64,000 bases of DNA. Origin: Kiloniellaceae bacterium (lineage in GTDB: Bacteria; Pseudomonadota; Alphaproteobacteria; Kiloniellales; Kiloniellaceae). Positions within the stretch are counted from its first letter, which is position 1. Each line of letters begins with the position of its first letter. The stretch covers positions 1-64,000 of the forward strand of contig JAJFGK010000154.1 of the NCBI GenBank assembly GCA_021776195.1, given 5' to 3'. The notes under the pieces are model-generated. The model did not search any database. It saw only the letters and a program-made list of their open reading frames with translations, and was not told where the DNA came from. The translations under genes and the position numbers were made by a program. This document shows positions 8,279-18,714 of the stretch, in pieces.

Positions 8279-9031
8279 CTAGCGTTCCACGGTCTCGTAG
8301 CAATGATCTTCCGGCCGAGACGATCCCAAGGCGTAGCGTCCCGAGGCCGGGTCTTCGAGGCTCTGGTCGGAACACTCGGCTTCCGCCAGGATTTGCCTGC
8401 TCTCGTGGAGCAGGGCTTCGATGTCGAGCAGCCGGCTGCCGTTCATGAAGATTCCTAGGGTCTCACGGGACGCGGTTTTATTGAGCTCCTCCAGATGCCT
8501 AGAGAAGGTTTCTTTATTGAAATCTTCACCCTCGACCGCCAAGGGGGACAGCGCATCCAACAGCGCGATGATCGCCCTTCGGCGGCCCTCGTAGTCGTTG
8601 GCCTGCCCATAGCCGGTGATGAAGCGCCGGATCAGCGCGCTATCGGCCGGCGAAGAACGGGCGATCCGGCGGACCGTCTCCATGCGCTGGGAGTCCCAGT
8701 CGGCCAGGGTCCAGCCGAAGCCCGCGAACTTCCGCTCCCAGGTGCCGATGGTCCCCTCGACGACCCGGGCCGGCTTGGACAGCAGGCGGTCGTCCTTCCG
8801 ATCGGTGCGGGAATCGGTCCTATCGCTGCCGAAGCGATCGGTCGCGTCGGTCTTGCCTTCCTCCACGCCGGCGCCTGGACCCGCGGTCCCGCCCTGCGTC
8901 CTGGCGGGATCGGTCGCGACCCGCCCGAAGCCGGCATTGCCGGTCTCGCCCTTGCCGTTGGCCCAAGCCGACGCTGGCCCGGACAATATCAGGCAAGAGA
9001 CCAGGACAATGGGATGGATCAGTTGGTTCAA
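8279..9031 (-). CDS. Secreted protein of unknown function, CYET-tailed paralogue B
   Basis: 250 residues. The signal peptide is MNQLIHPIVLVSCLILSGPASAWA (cleavage near residue 24), followed by a long Gly/Asp/Arg linker (about 25-90) and a helical domain (about 95-250). The domain matches paralogue A at DSQRMETV, the F-x3-Y-x2-AN segment, CSDQSLE and the terminal CYETVER. Base composition is GC-rich like the chromosome, unlike A. The two genes are separated by 134 bases and both read leftward, so each may have its own promoter. I recognise no family; export and the paired cysteines point to a periplasmic role. Confidence 0.75.
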   Translation of the reverse strand: MNQLIHPIVLVSCLILSGPASAWANGKGETGNAGFGRVATDPARTQGGTAGPGAGVEEGKTDATDRFGSDRTDSRTDRKDDRLLSKPARVVEGTIGTWERKFAGFGWTLADWDSQRMETVRRIARSSPADSALIRRFITGYGQANDYEGRRRAIIALLDALSPLAVEGEDFNKETFSRHLEELNKTASRETLGIFMNGSRLLDIEALLHESRQILAEAECSDQSLEDPASGRYALGSSRPEDHCYETVER

Positions 9032-9143
9032 GGCTTTGCGAAGCTCCCGCCGAAATGCGGCGCGGCGTGGTCAGGCAGGAGTTGACTGCCAAGGGCGCCG
9101 GCTCACGGGCCACGACTATCGCGAAAACCGATTAAGTTATCAT

Positions 9144-9164
9144 AAAAGCCCGGTGCACGCGGGC
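9144..9164 (-). terminator. Possible intrinsic terminator after the leftward YbdK-type gene
   Basis: Read on the minus strand, a GCCCG/CGGGC stem with a 7-base loop (9148-9164) is followed by TTTTAT. It lies about 20 bases past the stop of the carboxylate-amine ligase. The stem is only five base pairs, so this is a modest candidate. Confidence 0.35.
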
Positions 9165-9184
9165 CGAGAGCGGGCCGCTGTCCC

Positions 9185-10318
9185 TCAGGTCCGCACCGTC
9201 TCGGCGATCAGGAAATCCACCACCTTGCGCAGGGCTTCTTGGGGCTCGGCGCCGGCTTCGATGGCCTTCTCATAGGTCGCGACCTGGCGGTGCGCGGAGG
9301 TCCCGCGGCGCAGGATATTGCGCGCGTTGGAGACCTCTTCGACACAGCCCAGCGTCTCGGCGTCCTCCGCGGTCAGCCCGATCACCTCGTCGAGCAGCGC
9401 CGCGTAGGGCACGATGGCGCCCTGGCCGAAATCGATCAGGCCCTCGTCCAGCCCGTATCGCTGCGCGCGCCAACGGTTTTCCTGGACCAGCATATTGGCG
9501 TAGCCGCGCCAACGCTGGTTATTGCGCTTCAGGCGCCAGAGCATGCGCAGGACACAGAGGTAGAGCGCCGCCACGGTGATGCCGTCGCGCGCCGTGGTGC
9601 AGATGTCGGCAATGCGCATTTCCAGGGTTGGAAAGCGGATCGAGGGCCGCACGTCCCACCACAGCTTGCTGCCGTCCTCGATCACCCCGGCGCCGACCAG
9701 GGCCTCGAGATGACGCTGGTACTCGCCCCAGGAATCGAACTTCTCCGGCAGGCCGGTGCGCGGCAGCTCATCGAAGACCGACAGGCGGTAGGACTTCAGC
9801 CCGGTGTCGTCGCCCTTCCAGAAGGGCGACGAGGTCGAGAGCGCCAGGAGGTGCGGCAGGAAATAGGCCGCCTGGCCCATCAGGTCGATGCGCAGGTCGT
9901 CGTCGTCGAGCCCGACATGCACGTGCATGCCGCAGATCAACAGGCGCCGCACCACGGCCTGCATGTCCTGGGCCAGAACGTTGTAGCGGTCCTTCTGGGT
10001 GTGCTTTTGCTGGTCCCAGGCGGCGAAGGGGTGGGTCGAGGCGGCGATGATCGCGTAGCCGAACTCCCCCGCCACCTGGGCCAGGGTCTGGCGCAGCTCG
10101 TCGATTTCATCGGCGGCCTGCTTGATGGTGTCGCACTTGCGGGTGCCGACCTCGATCTGGGCCCGGAGAAACTCCGGGGTCACCCGTCCCTCGGTCAGCC
10201 GCTCGCACTCGCTCATCAGGCTGTCGGGAGGATCGCTCACCAGGTCGCGGGTCTCCCGGTCGACCAGCAGGTACTCCTCTTCGACGCCAACCGTGAAAGT
10301 GGGATTGGGGTTAGCCAT
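9185..10318 (-). CDS. YbdK-type carboxylate-amine ligase (GCS2 family)
   Basis: 377 residues from ATG 10318, starting MANPNPTFTVGVEEEYLLVD; the VGVEEEYLLVD motif marks the glutamate-cysteine ligase 2 fold of YbdK enzymes, which bind ATP and ligate a carboxylate to an amine. Further family segments are CGMHVHVG (about 130), RFPTLEMRIADICTTA (about 225) and ENRWRAQRYGLDEGLIDF (about 278). An upstream in-frame start would lie wholly inside the preceding gene and is rejected. The first 8 bases overlap the amidohydrolase stop (ATGGCTAA), indicating translational coupling. E. coli YbdK has weak glutamate-cysteine ligase activity; the true substrate here is unknown but is probably shared with the coupled amidohydrolase. 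Confidence 0.88.
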   Translation of the reverse strand: MANPNPTFTVGVEEEYLLVDRETRDLVSDPPDSLMSECERLTEGRVTPEFLRAQIEVGTRKCDTIKQAADEIDELRQTLAQVAGEFGYAIIAASTHPFAAWDQQKHTQKDRYNVLAQDMQAVVRRLLICGMHVHVGLDDDDLRIDLMGQAAYFLPHLLALSTSSPFWKGDDTGLKSYRLSVFDELPRTGLPEKFDSWGEYQRHLEALVGAGVIEDGSKLWWDVRPSIRFPTLEMRIADICTTARDGITVAALYLCVLRMLWRLKRNNQRWRGYANMLVQENRWRAQRYGLDEGLIDFGQGAIVPYAALLDEVIGLTAEDAETLGCVEEVSNARNILRRGTSAHRQVATYEKAIEAGAEPQEALRKVVDFLIAETVRT

Positions 10319-11150
10319 GCCGGGGGTCCTCGCCGTTGGAGCCGGGCGCCTGGCCGGCCTCGTGATCGACCCGGAAAAGCGCGGGGTCGTGCAGCAACTC
10401 GGCCAGCACGTCATGGAGCAGGCCGGCCCATTTTTCGACCCCCTTGTGGGTATCGATCAGATCCTGGCGGATCTCGATCAGCGCCCCGGCCAGACCGCGG
10501 GCGTCGATGTGGGCCTGCTGGCTGTAGCCGTGGACGCCTCGCCCGCTGTAGGGTTCGTTGTCGCCGACCGTGAGGCCAACGGCGCGCAGCCTGGCGATCA
10601 AGGGCGCCGGCAGGCGGGCATCCCAATTCCACAGAATGCCGATCTCCCAGGGCCGCTCGAAGCCGGCCATGACCGGCGTGAAGGAATGCATCGCCAAGAC
10701 CACCGGCACGCGGCCGGCGGCGAGCATGGCGTCCAGGCGCCGGGTCACGGCCCTGTGGTAGGGCTCGAAGATGGACCGCCGGCGCCGCGCCAGCGCCGCC
10801 GGATCGAGGTCCCGGTTTCCGGGGATCGCCACGCCGTCGCTGACCTCAGGGGCGGAACTCTCGCTGCCCGGCTGCCGATTGAGGTCGATGACCAGCCGCG
10901 AGAAGCCGGCGAGGACGGCCGGGGCGTCCAGTGACCGGGCCAGGCGGCGGGTCACCTCGGCCGCCCCGATGTCCCAGGCGATGTGCCGGGCCAGCGCGCT
11001 CTCGTCCAGGCCAAGGTCGTCGAGCGCCCGCGGGATCGCACGGCTCGCATGATCGCAGGTCAAGAGGACCGGCGCCGCGCCGCCTTCGTTGACTTCCTGA
11101 ACCGGCGCCGGGTCGTCGGCGCCCAGCAAAGCGCGGGATTGATCGTCCAT
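10311..11150 (-). CDS. N-formylglutamate amidohydrolase family protein (first of two)
   Basis: 279 residues, with LLTCDHASRAIPRAL near residue 30, RLVIDLNRQPGSES near 85, LAMHSFTPVM near 135 and NEPYSGRGVHGYSQQAHIDARGLAGALIEIRQDL near 196-229, all of the N-formylglutamate amidohydrolase (zinc hydrolase) family. A GTG at 11159 could add three residues; ATG 11150 is used. It follows the SDR gene by 8 bases and overlaps the ligase gene by 8, so it is the third gene of a four-gene operon. Association with a YbdK ligase suggests a hydrolase/ligase pair acting on the same amide-type bond rather than a role in histidine degradation; that is an inference. Confidence 0.87.
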   Translation of the reverse strand: MDDQSRALLGADDPAPVQEVNEGGAAPVLLTCDHASRAIPRALDDLGLDESALARHIAWDIGAAEVTRRLARSLDAPAVLAGFSRLVIDLNRQPGSESSAPEVSDGVAIPGNRDLDPAALARRRRSIFEPYHRAVTRRLDAMLAAGRVPVVLAMHSFTPVMAGFERPWEIGILWNWDARLPAPLIARLRAVGLTVGDNEPYSGRGVHGYSQQAHIDARGLAGALIEIRQDLIDTHKGVEKWAGLLHDVLAELLHDPALFRVDHEAGQAPGSNGEDPRHG

Positions 11151-11158
11151 GGGCCTCA

Positions 11159-11953
11159 CTATAGCGGCTCGCGGGGCTGCTCGGAAGCCGGCACCGCGGC
11201 GCTGCCGTCGCTCTTGCTCATTTTGGTGCCGCCAATCGCCCCGTCGGTCGGCATGATCTCCATGAAGGTGACGTCGATGTGCTGCGGCATGGTCAAGGCC
11301 GCGACCAGCAGGGCTGCCATATCCGCCGGCTGGATCGAGGCGACGCCCTCGTAAAGCGCCTGCTTGGCGCCCTCGGGGCCGCCGAAGATGTCGTCATAGA
11401 TCCGCGTCTCGACCCGGCCAGGGGCCAGCACGGTGCTGCGGACCCCGCTGCCCACCAAATCGAGGCGCAGGGAGTTGACGAAGGCATGGATGCCGCCCTT
11501 GGTCGCGCTGTAAAAGGCGGTGCTGGGATAGGGATAGCTTCCGGCCACGGAGCCGAGGAAAAAAAGATGGCCTCGGCCCCGGCCGATCATCCCCGGGAGC
11601 ACCAGCCGGGTCAGATAGAGCGGCGCCCGCAGGTTGATGTCGATCAGGGTGTCGATCGAGTCGGCCGCCATCTCCTGGGCCGGCCCCAGCTCGGGCAGAA
11701 CCCCGGCGTTGTTCACCAGGACATCGATCTCGTGGCCCGCCACCAGAGCCGCCAGGGCCTCCTGGTCGCGGAGATCGAGCTTATGGCCCTCGGCGCACTG
11801 GCCCAGTTCGCCCACCAGGCTGGCCAGTTCGGGGCCCTCGCGGTCGATCAGGATCAGCTCCAGCCCCTGCTCCTTCAGGGCCTGGGCGATGGCCCGGCCC
11901 ATGCCGCGCGCCGCCCCGGTCACCAGGGCCTTCTTGTAAGTCGGTCCGGCCAT
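11159..11953 (-). CDS. SDR family oxidoreductase
   Basis: 264 residues of classical short-chain dehydrogenase: TGAARGMGRAIA cofactor motif (about 11-22), an acidic residue after beta-2 (LILIDREGP) favouring NAD over NADP, VNNAGVLPELG (about 86-96), catalytic serine in LGSVAGSYPYPS (about 133) and YSATKGG (about 147, the Y-x3-K pair). It begins 5 bases after the FAD oxidase stop and sits 8 bases before the amidohydrolase, so the four genes form one transcript. It probably oxidises or reduces a carbonyl produced by the oxidase. The substrate is unknown. Confidence 0.87.
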   Translation of the reverse strand: MAGPTYKKALVTGAARGMGRAIAQALKEQGLELILIDREGPELASLVGELGQCAEGHKLDLRDQEALAALVAGHEIDVLVNNAGVLPELGPAQEMAADSIDTLIDINLRAPLYLTRLVLPGMIGRGRGHLFFLGSVAGSYPYPSTAFYSATKGGIHAFVNSLRLDLVGSGVRSTVLAPGRVETRIYDDIFGGPEGAKQALYEGVASIQPADMAALLVAALTMPQHIDVTFMEIMPTDGAIGGTKMSKSDGSAAVPASEQPREPL

Positions 11954-11958
11954 TCTCC

Positions 11959-13098
11959 CTACCCCTCCATTGATGCAAAGCGCGCAGGCGCCAAGGCCTC
12001 GGCGGACACGCCGAGCGCGGCAATATCGCCGGGCAGGTCCGCGCCCTCGACCAGCGCCGCTGTGACCCGGGCCAGGGCCGGCGAGGTCTGGATGCCGTAG
12101 CCGCCCTGCCCGGCCAACCAGAAGAAGCCATCCAGCGCCGGGTCGAAGCCCACCACCGGCGATTTATCCGCGACGAAGGACCGTAAGCCGGCCCAACGGT
12201 GATCGAGGCGGCGAATGGTCAGGTCGGTGGCGGTTTCGATGCGGTCGACAGCCATGGCGAGGTCCAGTTCCTCGGGCTGCGCGTCGCAGGGCGGCGAGGG
12301 CGTTTCGTCGGCCAGCGAGCCGAGCAGCTTGCCGGCGTCCGGCTTGAAGTAGAACTGCTCGTCGACGTCGATCACCACGGGCCAGGCCGCCGTGTCATAA
12401 GCCTCGGACGGGGTGAAGAGAAAGGCGGTGCGGCGTTTGGGAACCAGGCCGACCGGCCGGGCGCCGGCCAGGGCCGCGATCTCGTCGCACCAGGCACCGG
12501 CCGCGTTGACGAGGATCCCGGCGGCAAAATCCCCGGCGTTGGTTGCCACGCGCCAAAGCCCGCCGTCGCGCTCGAGGCCGCGGACATCGGCGTTGCCGAC
12601 CAGGCTGCCACCCGCGGCGCGGAAGCCTCGGAGAAAGCCCTGGTGCAAGGCATGCACGTCGATATCGCTGGCGTCGGGCTCCAGAAAGGCACCCGCCAGG
12701 TGACCGGCCTTCAAGGCCGGAACCCGGGCGCGGGCCTCCTCGGCACCGAGCCGCGCCACGTCCGGCGCGAAGGGCCGCGCGTCTTCCTCGGCGGCGGCCA
12801 GGCTTTCCATCTGATCCGGCCGGGCGATGAACAAAAAGCCGCGGGGCGACAGCAGCGGGTGCTCGGCAAAGCCTGGCGGCGGCGCCTCGAAGAAGCCGCG
12901 CCCGGCCGCCGTCAGGCCGCGGATCGTGCTGTTCCCGTAAGCCCGGGTGTAGGCCGCCGCGGAGCGTCCGGTCGTGTGATAGCCCGGTTGGCTCTCGCGC
13001 TCCAACAGCACGACACGGTGCTTTTTCGACAGCGCCCAGGCCGCCGAAGCCCCGGCGATACCGGCGCCGATCACGATGATGTCGCTCGTCCGATCCAT
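11959..13098 (-). CDS. FAD-dependent D-amino-acid/glycine oxidase family protein
   Basis: 379 residues from ATG 13098 (MDRTSDIIVIGAGIAGASAAW). The GAGIAG Rossmann motif binds the FAD ADP moiety, LLERE closes beta-2, GYHTTGRSAAAYT is the flavin contact, and FFWLAGQGGYGIQTSPA near 335 is the C-terminal FAD motif of the DAO family. ATG 13098 follows GGGGATCAGGGG; upstream in-frame starts would extend into the divergent promoter. It is the first gene of the leftward operon and is divergent from a hydroxyproline epimerase. FAD oxidases next to that epimerase commonly oxidise D-hydroxyproline, so this role is plausible. Confidence 0.87.
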   Translation of the reverse strand: MDRTSDIIVIGAGIAGASAAWALSKKHRVVLLERESQPGYHTTGRSAAAYTRAYGNSTIRGLTAAGRGFFEAPPPGFAEHPLLSPRGFLFIARPDQMESLAAAEEDARPFAPDVARLGAEEARARVPALKAGHLAGAFLEPDASDIDVHALHQGFLRGFRAAGGSLVGNADVRGLERDGGLWRVATNAGDFAAGILVNAAGAWCDEIAALAGARPVGLVPKRRTAFLFTPSEAYDTAAWPVVIDVDEQFYFKPDAGKLLGSLADETPSPPCDAQPEELDLAMAVDRIETATDLTIRRLDHRWAGLRSFVADKSPVVGFDPALDGFFWLAGQGGYGIQTSPALARVTAALVEGADLPGDIAALGVSAEALAPARFASMEG

Positions 13099-13206
13099 CC
13101 CCTGATCCCCAACGGCCATAGGGTCACGACAGGCCCCGCTTGTCCGACCGGCCCCACCATTAGGGCCCGTTGTCAGGGGCCCGGCAGTGTGAGACAAGGT
13201 GGTCCC

Positions 13207-14250
13207 ATGAGCAAGCTATCCGAGTATCCGCCAGGCCCCCGAGAGGGCACCAAATCGGGCACCTTTGTCTGCGTCGACGGCCATACCTGCGGCAATCCCG
13301 TGCGCATGGTGATCGAGGGCGGCCCCGAGCTGCAGGGCGCCACCATGAGCGAGCGGCGTCAGGATTTTCTGGCCCGCTACGACTGGATCCGCACCGGGCT
13401 GATGTTCGAGCCGCGCGGCCACGACGCCATGTCGGGATCGATCCTCTATCCGCCGACCCGCGACGACTGCGACCTCGCGGTGCTCTTCATCGAAACCTCG
13501 GGCTGCCTGCCGATGTGCGGGCACGGCACCATCGGCACCGTGACCTTCGCCATCGAGCAGGAACTGGTGAACCCCAAGCAAGACGGGCTGCTGCGTCTGG
13601 ACACCCCGGCCGGGGTGGTCGAGGCGCAGTACGAATGGAAGGATGGCTACGTCGAGTCCGTGCGTATCCGCAACGTGCCTTCCTTCCTTGCCGAGCACGA
13701 CGTGACCATCGTCTGTCCCTCCCTCGGCGGGGTCGTGGTGGATATCGCCTACGGCGGAAACTTCTATGCCATCATCGAACCGCAATCCAACGTCAAGGAC
13801 ATGGCGAAGATCTCGGTCCCGGAGATTCAAAAGCTCTCGCCCATCGTGCGCCGTCTGGTGAACGAACAGGTCGAGGTGGTTCACCCCGACGATCCGTCGA
13901 TTCGCGGCGTCAGCCACGTCATGTGGACCGGCGAGCCGACCGTGGCGGGCGCCCAGGCCCGCAACGCGGTCTTCTACGGCGACAAGGGCATCGACCGCAG
14001 CCCCTGCGGGACCGGCACTTCGGCCCGCATGGCACAGCGCCATGCCCGGGGCCGCCAACAGGTCGGCGAGGATTTCGTTCACGAGAGCATCATCGGCAGT
14101 CTCTTCAAGGGACGCATCGAGGATACGGCCGAAGTCGCGGGGACCGCGGGCATCATTCCCTCGGTTCAGGGCTGGGCCCGGATGACCGGTTTCAACAGGA
14201 TCTTCATCGACGAACGCGACCCCTTCGCCCACGGCTTCCTGCTGGCGTGA
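13207..14250 (+). CDS. Proline racemase superfamily enzyme, probable 4-hydroxyproline 2-epimerase
   Basis: 347 residues. Both catalytic positions of the racemase are cysteines, in GCLPMCGHGTIG (about 98-109) and DRSPCGTGTSA (about 262-272), which fits hydroxyproline epimerases and proline racemases rather than the threonine-bearing trans-3-hydroxyproline dehydratases. HTCGNPVRMVIEGGP near 24-38 and GNFYAII near 187 also match. ATG 13207 has AAGGTGG upstream. The product interconverts trans-4-hydroxy-L-proline and cis-4-hydroxy-D-proline. The divergent FAD oxidase could take the D-isomer onward. The downstream genes encode an MFS carrier and a glycerate kinase. Confidence 0.87.
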   Translation: MSKLSEYPPGPREGTKSGTFVCVDGHTCGNPVRMVIEGGPELQGATMSERRQDFLARYDWIRTGLMFEPRGHDAMSGSILYPPTRDDCDLAVLFIETSGCLPMCGHGTIGTVTFAIEQELVNPKQDGLLRLDTPAGVVEAQYEWKDGYVESVRIRNVPSFLAEHDVTIVCPSLGGVVVDIAYGGNFYAIIEPQSNVKDMAKISVPEIQKLSPIVRRLVNEQVEVVHPDDPSIRGVSHVMWTGEPTVAGAQARNAVFYGDKGIDRSPCGTGTSARMAQRHARGRQQVGEDFVHESIIGSLFKGRIEDTAEVAGTAGIIPSVQGWARMTGFNRIFIDERDPFAHGFLLA

Positions 14251-14284
14251 CCCGGGGGGATGAGCGGCGCGGCGGCGGTGTCCC

Positions 14285-15585
14285 GTGACCGCCGGGTCGC
14301 GAACCGCGCCGGCCGGGCGGCCCCGACGCTATTCCTGGCAGCCCTGGCTGGTCTGGGGCCTGGCCGCGTTGTTCTTCTTATATGGCTTCTTCCAGCGCGT
14401 CACGCCCAGCGTGATGATCGACCATCTGATGCGCGAGTTTTCGGTCAGCGGCGCGCTCCTCGGCAACCTCTCGGCGCTCTACTTCTATAGCTACGCCGCG
14501 CTTCAGATCCCGGTCGGACTGATGGTCGACCGCTGGGGTCCAAGGCGACTTCTAACTCTCGGCACCGGCCTTTGCACCCTGGGCGTGGTTTGCTTCAGCC
14601 TGGGTGAGTCGCTCGGCCTCGTCTATCTCGGACGCTTGATGATCGGTGCCGGCGCGGGTTTTGGGTTTGTCAGCGGCCTGACTCTTGCCGCCGTCTGGTT
14701 TCCGCCGCGCCGCTTTGGCCTGCTGGTCGGGCTCACCATGTCGCTCGGCATGGCCGGCGGCTTTCTCGGCCAGGCGCCCCTGGCGGCCCTGGTCGAAGCG
14801 GTCGGCTGGCGCGCGGCGCTGCTCTATTCCGCCCTCTTCGGCGCCGCCCTCTGCCTGGCCACGGCGCTCCTGGTGCGCGACCGGCCGGTCGGGGCCGATG
14901 ACGCGCTGGCGGCCGAAAGTCCTCGGAAAGTCGCGAGCCTCGCCTCCCTGTGGCGCGACCTGCGGATCGTCGCCGCCGCGCCGCGCAACTGGGCCATCGC
15001 CATGATCGCCGCCGCCATGGTGGCGCCGGTGCTGTCCTTCGCCGGGCTCTGGGGCGTTGCCTGGCTGATGCAGGTCGAGGGCATGTCCCGGCCCGAGGCC
15101 GCCGGCATGGCGTCGCTGCTTCTGGTCGGCTTTGGCGTCGGCTCGCCCCTGGCCGGCGGCCTGTCCGACCGGCTGGGACGGCGCAAGCCGCCACTGGTCA
15201 CTGGCGCCGCCCTTGCCATGGCCAGTCTCGCGTTGCTGATCTACGGCCCCAGCCTGCCGGTCCCGGCGCGCGGCCTGCTGTTCTTTGCCACCGGGGCCTG
15301 TTGCGGCGCCATGTCGATCTGTTTTGCCATGGTGCGCGAGGCCAACGGTGCCGAGGTGCGCGGCCTCGCCGTGGCCTTCCTCAACACCGCGGTGGTGGCG
15401 ACCGGCGCCCTGTTCCAGCCCCTGCTCGGCGCCCTGCTCGACTGGCGCTGGCAGGGCGAGACGATCGGCGGCGCCCGGCTCTACCGGGCAGAGCACTACG
15501 ATACGGCTTTTGCCCCGTTGATCGTTTTCCTTCTGGCGAGCATGGTGCTGGGATTCTTTCTTCGCGACACCACCGGATCAGAGTC

Positions 15586-15589
<4 letters not shown>
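14285..15589 (+). CDS. MFS transporter
   Basis: 434 residues with twelve hydrophobic segments, starting at GTG 14285, 34 bases after the epimerase. The first transmembrane stretch is WLVWGLAALFFLYGFFQRVTPS. Motif A appears as GLMVDRWGPRRLL (about 78-90) and SGLSDRLGRRKPP in the second half. Its stop overlaps the next start by 4 bases (ATGA), so it is translationally coupled to the glycerate kinase. Placed between a hydroxyproline epimerase and a glycerate kinase, it probably imports a small organic acid or amino acid; the substrate is not determined by sequence. Confidence 0.85.
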
Positions 15590-16917
<1,328 letters not shown>

Positions 16918-17232
16918 CCGGGATTGTTTTGCCTTCTGGCTAGGCGCGCTTCGAAGAGCGATGCGAGCATCGGTCGAGGAGCGGAACGTAGCCAGAAGGC
17001 AAAAGAACCCGGCCTTCGGTGGGTCCTAGGCGAACCCCCTCTCCCAATGGGGGTGCGTTCCGCTGCTTGCCCGATGCTTTAGCATCGCGCCGCACAGCGC
17101 GGCTTCCCGAATGATCGCCTATGACCCATCAAATGGTTCCATGTAACAATGTAGTGCTCTAGCCCGAACCTTTCACCGAACCGTCACGCCCTTTACCTGG
17201 GCAAGACTCCCAAAGCTCTTTAAAGTGGCATC

Positions 17233-18651
17233 ATGCGACGCAACAGGAACGCCAAGATCATTGCCACGCTGGGCCCCGCGACCTCGGACCCGGCGATGAT
17301 TCATGCCCTCTACGAGGCCGGCGCCGACGTCTTCCGGCTGAACTTCAGCCACGGCAGCCACGAGGATCATCAGATCCGCCTGTTTCACATCCGCCAGGCC
17401 CAGCGCAACGGCGAGCGGCCGATCGGCATTCTGCTCGACCTGCAGGGCCCCAAGCTGCGGGTCGGTCAGGTCGCCGGCGGCGAGGTCAAATTGGTGGCCG
17501 GGGGAACCTACCGCCTCGATCTCGACGAGACGCCGGGCGACGACAAGCGCGCGCCGCTGCCCCACCCCGAGATTTTCGCCGCGCTCGAGCCCGGCATGGA
17601 GCTGTTGCTCGACGACGGCAAGCTGCGCTTGAAGGTCGAGCGCTGCAGCCCCGATCATGCCGAGACCACGGTGCTGACCGGCGGGCCCCTGCGCGACCGC
17701 AAGGGCGTCAACGTGCCGGGCGCCGTGCTGCCGATCTCGCCGATCACCGAGAAGGACCGCGAAGACCTGGAATTCGGCCTCGATCTCGGTGTCGACTGGG
17801 TCGGCCTCTCCTTCGTGCAGCGCCCCGAAGACGTCGCCGTGGCGCGCTATCTGGTGGGCGACCGGGCGCTCTTGATGGCCAAGATCGAAAAGCCGGCGGC
17901 GATCGACACCCTAGACGAGATCGTCGCCCTCTGCGACGGCGTCATGGTGGCGCGCGGCGACCTGGGCGTGGAGATGCCGCCCGAGGCCGTGCCCGGCCTG
18001 CAGAAACGGATCATCCGCACCTGCCGGCACGCCGGCAAGCCGGTGGTGGTCGCCACCCAGATGCTGGAATCGATGATCAGCGCGCCGGCGCCGACCCGGG
18101 CCGAGGCCTCGGACGTCGCCACCGCGGTCTATGACGGCGCCGACGCGGTGATGCTCTCGGCCGAGACCGCCGCCGGCACCTACCCGATCGAGGCGGTCGC
18201 GATCATGGACAAGATCATCGCCTCGACCGAGCAGGACCCCCACTACCGGCCGATCCTCCACGCCACCGACAGCCCTTCCGAACCGACGGCCAACGACGCC
18301 ATCGCCCTGGCCGCTTCCGAGGTCGCCGCGACCCTCGGGGCCGCCGCCATCGTCTGCTACACCATGTCGGGCTCGACCGCGCTGCGGGTCGCCCGCGAGC
18401 GCCCGGCCGCGCCGATCATGGTGCTGACCAACAAGAGCGAGACCGCCCAGCGCATGGCCGTCCTCTGGGGCGCGCACTGCGTCCTGACCTCCGACGTGAC
18501 CAGCACCCAGGAGATGGTCGACAAGGCGACCGCGCTGGCGGTCCGGGAAGGCTTGGGCCAACCGGGCGACAAGATGGTGATCACCGCTGGCGTGCCCTTC
18601 GGCACCCCCGGCACCACCAACATGCTCCGTATCGCGACGATCGAAGGCTGA
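17233..18651 (+). CDS. pyk: Pyruvate kinase
   Basis: 472 residues of full-length type II pyruvate kinase. Visible motifs are RRNRNAKIIATLGPATSD at the start, FRLNFSHGSHEDH (about 36-48), LDLQGPKLRVGQV (about 68-80), the active-site lysine in LLMAKIEKPAAI (about 214-225), GVMVARGDLGVEMP (about 236-249) and ATQMLESMI (about 274-282). It converts phosphoenolpyruvate and ADP to pyruvate and ATP. ATG 17233 directly follows the T-A-rich 3' flank of MITE copy 2, so its promoter must lie in the 73 bases after the element or within it. It lies downstream of glycerate kinase on the same strand. Confidence 0.95.
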   Translation: MRRNRNAKIIATLGPATSDPAMIHALYEAGADVFRLNFSHGSHEDHQIRLFHIRQAQRNGERPIGILLDLQGPKLRVGQVAGGEVKLVAGGTYRLDLDETPGDDKRAPLPHPEIFAALEPGMELLLDDGKLRLKVERCSPDHAETTVLTGGPLRDRKGVNVPGAVLPISPITEKDREDLEFGLDLGVDWVGLSFVQRPEDVAVARYLVGDRALLMAKIEKPAAIDTLDEIVALCDGVMVARGDLGVEMPPEAVPGLQKRIIRTCRHAGKPVVVATQMLESMISAPAPTRAEASDVATAVYDGADAVMLSAETAAGTYPIEAVAIMDKIIASTEQDPHYRPILHATDSPSEPTANDAIALAASEVAATLGAAAIVCYTMSGSTALRVARERPAAPIMVLTNKSETAQRMAVLWGAHCVLTSDVTSTQEMVDKATALAVREGLGQPGDKMVITAGVPFGTPGTTNMLRIATIEG

Positions 18652-18714
18652 TACCAAGCCGCAGATCGAGTCTTCGACAGTGGAAACCTGTGACCGCAAT
18701 CGAGAACCCACCGC

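Noticed and set aside
9131..9146. TTAAGTTATCATAA as a CtrA site
   Set aside because: The half-sites are six bases apart rather than seven and the second is ATAA; weak.
12199..13206. Upstream extension of the hydroxyproline epimerase frame
   Set aside because: It lies antisense to the FAD oxidase; ATG 13207 has a ribosome site and begins where the family begins.
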